The position numbers and the translations under genes are program-made. Positions 59,661 to 64,000 of a DNA stretch of 64,000 nucleotides are shown here, piece after piece; positions within the stretch are counted from its first letter, which is position 1; the number at the start of each line of letters is the position of its first letter. The notes below the pieces were generated by a model that had not been told where the DNA came from, made no database searches, and was given only the letters and a program-made list of their open reading frames with translations. This stretch comes from Blastomyces gilchristii SLH14081. Its lineage: Eukaryota; Ascomycota; Eurotiomycetes; Onygenales; Ajellomycetaceae. The stretch is taken from the NCBI RefSeq assembly GCF_000003855.2, contig NW_003101673.1, positions 196,734 to 260,733 on the forward strand. Reading direction: 5' to 3'.

Positions 59661-60676
59661 GATCCATCCCTTATTTCTATTTTTCTAGCAGGGCATTTTT
59701 ATTTTTTATAAATTAAACTTCTGGGGCCATCAAATATATGGATATTTATTCCTCCCGGCCCCCTTAACCCCACCCCACGTATTAATACCCCTTATGTTCC
59801 TTTTTTATTTTTGGTTAAATATCCATTAGCAGCATTTCACTAGCTATATATATATATATATATATATACGACCCTTTTGGCCGTCTTATTCTCCATTCTC
59901 ACTCCCCATCTCGTCATTCTCGTTCTCATTTCCATGCATCATTCCGCCATCTATATGATACCTTTTCTCGCTCGAAACGGTTTTATTTTAAGTGTTAACC
60001 AAGAGCCTGGGATGTGATTGATATTTTTTTTGAGAGGACATGTTAGTTGCATAGTATTTATGTAGATTTACCCGTGGGAAGAAAATAATGTTTGTGGATG
60101 ATGATGATATTATTGCTGAATATCAATCTAAACTCACTGACTGCAAAGTGATTTATTTAATTGGTTATTGTGCGCTTGCATCCGAATCCAGGTTGGATAC
60201 AAGCTTAATTAAATACCTGGAGGGAAAGATGTTGTTTATACTTACGTATTATTCTCCTTTGCGACGGGAGGCCGTTGGTGTAAATATGAATTTATCGGTT
60301 TCTTCCAATTAGTTATTATTCCCTTCTGCTACCCGGTTCAGGCCTTATTATCAGCAAAGTATAAATACGCTTCCAGACGAGATAGTTAAAAGGGTATTTA
60401 ACTAACCAGGCCTAGAGCCGCCCAGGAGCTAAATCGATGCCCAGCCAAATCAGAGTTGGGTTTCGTTGTTCCAACCGTTGATGCATGCATACGCAGTATA
60501 TGTACTGTATGTACATGTACATTATTATTTACATGTATGTATGTACATAATTATGATGCCGGCGGTGCTATCATTGTCGACCAACTAACTCTTTGTCTGC
60601 GCACGATACCCTCGTTATTTAGCCATTGATGGATTTCCTCGCAGACGACCATCACCAGCCCGTCGGACGATAAATA
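59122..60676. other. 1.55-kb gene-free interval with T40 and TA repeats
   Basis: The 3' flank of the DUF7624-like gene. It includes 40 T at 59620-59659, (TA)n near 59,845-59,868 and TGTACATGTACA-type palindromes near 60,500-60,545. A plus frame at 60088-60312 lacks support. The right end should hold the mannosyltransferase promoter. Confidence 0.45.
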
Positions 60677-62147
60677 ATGTTGGTGTCCCCCCGCGGATAC
60701 CATCGCTGGTGGAGAGCGTTGCTCGGACCCATCTTCTTCCCGCGTCGAGGCTCATCCCACGGCCATATCAGCGTCCTGTTGACCTCCTGCATCGCCTTCT
60801 TTGCCGTCGTCGATTACCTCATCTTCACCGCGTCGTCCATATCCTCCCCGCGAGAGTCTACAGACACAACCGTCGTTCCCGGGATAAGGTCCGTCTATGT
60901 GGCTAGCACGCACTGGAACAACGAGGCGATCCTCCGCAGCCATTGGAATGCCGCCGTTGTGGAACTCGCAAGGAAGTTCGGGAAGGATAACATCTACGTT
61001 TCTGTCTATGAGAGTGGGAGCTGGGATGATTCCAAAGGCGCCCTGAGGGAGCTGGATCAACAGCTGGAGGAGTTGGGCGTCGACAGGACCATCATCCTAG
61101 ATCCAGCCACGCATGAGGATGAAATCAATAAACCGCCTGGAAGGGAAGGGTGGATTGATACTCCGCGGGGGAAAAGAGAGCTCAGACGCATTCCGTACCT
61201 GGCCCATATGCGGAATAGATCATTGGAGCCGTTGGAGAGGCTTGTGCAGGCCGGGAGGACGTTTGATAAGATTATCTTTTTGAACGATGTTATATTTTCG
61301 GTATGTAAGTGCTATTTATATTGGTGAAGGCAAACGGGGCCCCGACCTCCACAAAAGGTAGGGACAACGGAACTGATATTGATATACTTTAAAATCTAAA
61401 ACTGCAGATGACAGATATCATAACTCTTCTCAATACCCGCTCCGGCTCATATGCCGCGGCCTGCTCGCTCGATTTCGGAAAACCAGGCCTTTTCTACGAT
61501 ACATTTGCCCTACGGGACTCGAAGGGGTCCCCTGCCTTCTCGCAGCGCTACCCCTACTTCAGTGCTAGACGCTCGCGCAATGCTCTTATAGCCGGCAAAC
61601 CCATCCCGGTCCAAAGTTGCTGGAATGGGATAGGTGCGTTTTCCCTTGGCCCCGGAGAGATATATAAAACACTAACCCTCCCCCCCCCCCCTTCCCGCGC
61701 ACAGCAATCTTCGACGCCGCGCCCTTCCAAACCAGCACCAACCCACTCCGCTTCCGCGGCATCCCCGACTCCCTCGCCAAATACCACCTCGAAGGCTCCG
61801 AATGCTGCCTCATCCACTACGACAACCCTCTCTCCGCCACCAAGGGCGTCTGGCTGAACCCCAACGTGCGCGTCGGCTATAACCTGGTCGCCTACGAGGC
61901 TGCGGCGGCGCGCGTGTGGCCGTCGACGCTCGATGCTGTGCTTGTAGGCTGGTGGAAGGGGTTTTTTGCGTCGATGCTTGATTTGCCGTGGAGGTCTAGG
62001 GCGGTTGTGCGGAGGGTTAAGAAGTGGGCGAGGGAGGGAGAGAGTTTTAATAATGAGAAAGAGAGGAAGGGGAATAGAGAGGTTGGGTTGCCGTGTCTGA
62101 TCGATGAGATGCAGATCATCGTGTATAATGGATGGGCGCATGTTTGA
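60677..62147 (+). CDS. CMT1-type alpha-1,3-mannosyltransferase (GT69)
   Basis: Three exons (60677-61300, 61408-61633, 61705-62147) encode 430 residues. A basic N-terminus is followed by a single anchor helix (ISVLLTSCIAFFAVVDYLIF), as in Golgi type II enzymes. The lumenal part has VYVASTHWNNEAILRSHW, DNIYVSVYESGSWDDSKGAL, the PYLAHMRNRSLEPL block and FDKIIFLNDVIFS. Across the junction come YAAACSLDFGKPGLFYDTFA, the family hallmark, and VQSCWNGIAIFDAAPF. The pattern fits CAP59/CMT1 glycosyltransferases, which add mannose to capsule or wall glycans in basidiomycetes; in ascomycetes the acceptor is mostly unknown. The last intron has a run of 12 C. Confidence 0.88.
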
Positions 62148-62492
62148 TTTGTTCCTTTTTCCCCCTCTTTTTCCCTCGTTGTGGAGGCGTGATATTCAAG
62201 GGAGCTTGTTTTGACATTTTCATTTGCATATATTTTTTTATATATGTATTATAGATTTTTCTTCGTTCTTTTTATTTCTTTCCTGCTTTTTTCTATTTCA
62301 TCGCGTCTATTCTCTAAGATCCCCCCTTTTTTGCTTTGGCTTGAGAACTTGGCTTGAGAACTCGAGCCGGAAAATCAACTTTGGGATTTCATAAGAACAT
62401 TCCATGTTGAGGCTGCGTGTTTTCTGGTTCCTCCTATCTCCCCGCGCTTTCTCATTTCTTTCATTCTATCATGTGGTTGAAGATGAAGAAAT
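62148..62492. other. Convergent interval GT69-Fe-S gene
   Basis: 345 bp of T-rich 3' flanks; nothing else seen. Confidence 0.5.
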
Positions 62493-63630
62493 TTACCAAC
62501 TCGCAACCCCCCTCCTCCCATCAAACCCACCCCTCAACGGCTCTGCACGCACAACCTTCCCTTTCAAAACCGTCTGCTTCACAATCCCCTCACAATCCGC
62601 CGGCCGCACCCCTAGCCAGCCAAATCATCTGCTCCGCCTCGCGCCGATATATCAACACGTTCGCGGCGAACTTGTGCCCTCCCACATGGGACACAATATA
62701 GGATACCTACGCCGCCGGGCCGGGTGTCGTCCTCGTCGCGGTAGAGGCCCAGCGGGCGCAGGTGGCGCTCTAGCTCGCGCCGGATGAGAGGGGTGGAGAT
62801 GCCGCAGCGGGCGTCGCGACGGTTATGGGAGCAGAGGAGGATTAGGTGGTCGCGGGGGCAGGGGCGGGTTGTTAGTTTGTGGTGGGATGGGTGGGCGGGA
62901 TGAGGTATTTTGGCCGTTTGGTTTGGCTCTAGCTTCTTCAACTTCTAGCTTTGGTGATGATGATGATGATATTGTGGCGTCCTAGTCTGACTATATCTCT
63001 ACGTCTGGCTCAGAGGGGTCTATGAAACGCTCCATGAGCTCTGGTAGTCGCGAGACCGTTACTCTGTCGACAAAGGTGAATGAGGGCAAGATGAGGACCG
63101 TTGTAGCGTTCTCCTGCCCCAGTCCTTGATCGCCATTGGTGATGTGGTTAATACGCTCCGGATCAATGGACAAGTTCGACGCCGAAATCATCATTTTCTG
63201 CGAAAATAAAAATAGGGCTCTTTATTAACCAGGCGTCTCTCAAGGTGAAAAACAGAATCTATAGTTATACAACACGAGAAATACTTACCCCCCTCCTCGG
63301 TTGAAACGCCCCCCTCTTAAACCCCTCCATCAAACTTCCCCTCTCACCCTCAACCCTGGGCGCCCAGTCCGCCCTGCCCGTCGCGACAAGTACATGTTTG
63401 ATGAACGGCTTGACGCTCCCGTACAGCTCCCTGTTGGAATTGAGTTTGAACCGGGCTGGGAATTTGATGGTGCAGTCGGCGCAGTCCTGGTCGCAGTCGG
63501 GCCCGTCGACGGCGGGATCGACGATGGGGAAGAGGTCTGTTTTTTTCTCGATTGAACTGGTTTCTGGGGTGGAGAGCGATGTGGAGGTGAAGGGGTTTTG
63601 GTATACGAAGGAGAAGAGGGAGCGGAGCAT
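62493..63630 (-). pseudogene. Aim32/Apd1-like Fe-S protein gene with two frameshifts
   Basis: Exon 1 starts at 63630 (MLRSLFSFVYQNPFTSTSLS) and has CDQDCADCTIKFPARF, the N-terminal block of the sucrase/ferredoxin-like family. After an intron (donor near 63,290) follow KMMISASNLSID and TTVLILPSFTFVDRVTVS. A second intron probably starts with GTAGAG near 63,000. Then come DHLILLCSHNRRDARCGIS, the CxxHxxRDxRCG motif, and HVGGHKFAANVLIYRRE with the HxGGH ligand pair. Reaching HVGGHK needs a frame change near 62,700, and AxVRPxDCEGIV needs another in a GGGG run near 62,612. Both could be read errors. Aim32 is a mitochondrial [2Fe-2S] thioredoxin-like protein; Apd1 is cytosolic. Confidence 0.72.
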
Positions 63631-63692
63631 TGTATTTTTCTCTCTCGCCTTTGGTACTCTTTTCACTTCTTTATTTTTACGAATTTTTATAT

Positions 63693-63734
<42 letters not shown>

Positions 63735-64000
63735 TATTCTCCTTTTCGTATGTATTATTGATTTCCGGCGCAAAAGCAGATATAGAAATGGGTAAAAGCA
63801 CAAGTATCTTTTGGTTCCCTTTTTTCTCAGCAGACAGAGAACCCGTCGATAAAAGAAATGCTTCTGCCTTGAGGCTGTAGTTGGTAGTTGCATACACATA
63901 TATTATTGTTTCTTATATGCGCCGTCACCTTGCCGTATACTCCGATATCTCGGTCAAAACCTCCAGCAAGCTCTTTATCTCCGACCCCGAGCTCGACGGA
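63631..64000. other. Window edge, T40 run and possible partial gene
   Basis: Upstream of the Fe-S gene, 40 T lie at 63694-63733. The last ~90 bases have open, coding-like frames on both strands: plus from an ATG near 63,916 (LAVYSDISVKTSSKLFISDP), and minus ending SLLEVLTEISEYTAR at a TGA. A gene end or start probably crosses the window border, but the strand cannot be decided. Confidence 0.35.

Noticed and set aside
61554..62141. 195-codon minus-strand open frame
   Set aside because: It lies antisense to the conserved GT69 coding exons, and its composition is explained by the GC-rich third positions of the plus-strand gene.

Overview
The window reads as a filamentous ascomycete nuclear contig. 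Genes carry short 50-130 bp GT..AG introns, and the proteins (Sld2, Exo1, Pri1, Mam33, Tma16, Utp17, Rpb10, Fig1, a Topors-like RING protein) look like Eurotiomycete orthologs. The abrupt switch between a very AT-rich, hypermutated transposon block and a GC-balanced gene block resembles the two-compartment genomes known in Onygenales (Blastomyces/Emmonsia and relatives). The species cannot be fixed by eye, and I propose the order only as an inference.

Region 1 (1 to about 16,900) is a nested transposon graveyard that can be resolved to the base. An LTR/Gypsy element on the minus strand (2387-15518, two 309-bp LTRs, target duplication CTTAT) sits in older mutated DNA. It was itself split by a full-length LINE of the I/Tad type on the plus strand (6956-14430, 14-bp target duplication, two overlapping ORFs, 3' hairpin, TAA tail). 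A Tc1/mariner transposase relic (about 16,321-16,866) straddles the border with normal DNA. All coding relics carry many stops, mostly at Trp codons. The mutated positions are mainly C before G or C, and both strands were hit. The first ~350 bp of the LINE escaped mutation.

Region 2 (17-33 kb) holds a decayed sugar-transporter pseudogene, SLD2, a Topors-like RING E3 gene divergent from a HAD/Swiss-Army-Knife RNA-repair-like gene with an RGG tail, a FIG1-like membrane protein cut by a 100-N assembly gap, and a small DUF7770-like gene with a fourfold 11-residue repeat.

Region 3 (34-53 kb) is dense in housekeeping genes: EXO1, TMA16, MAM33, PRI1, a DHA2-type MFS transporter gene broken by one in-frame TAG, a 2-oxoglutarate/Fe(II) oxygenase, UTP17 (NAN1) and RPB10. 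With SLD2, three DNA replication/repair factors (origin firing, primase, exonuclease) lie within 22 kb.

Region 4 (53-64 kb) has a long non-coding leader, a DUF7624-like gene, a CMT1-type (GT69) mannosyltransferase and an Aim32/Apd1-like Fe-S protein gene whose 3' half carries two apparent frameshifts. Exon limits were placed by reading splice sites and checking that reading frames join; none has been tested against transcripts. I found no operons, CRISPR arrays, rRNA or convincing tRNA genes, and no clearly new defence-like system. The most unusual signals are the nested, strand-asymmetric hypermutation record and the LINE 5' island.
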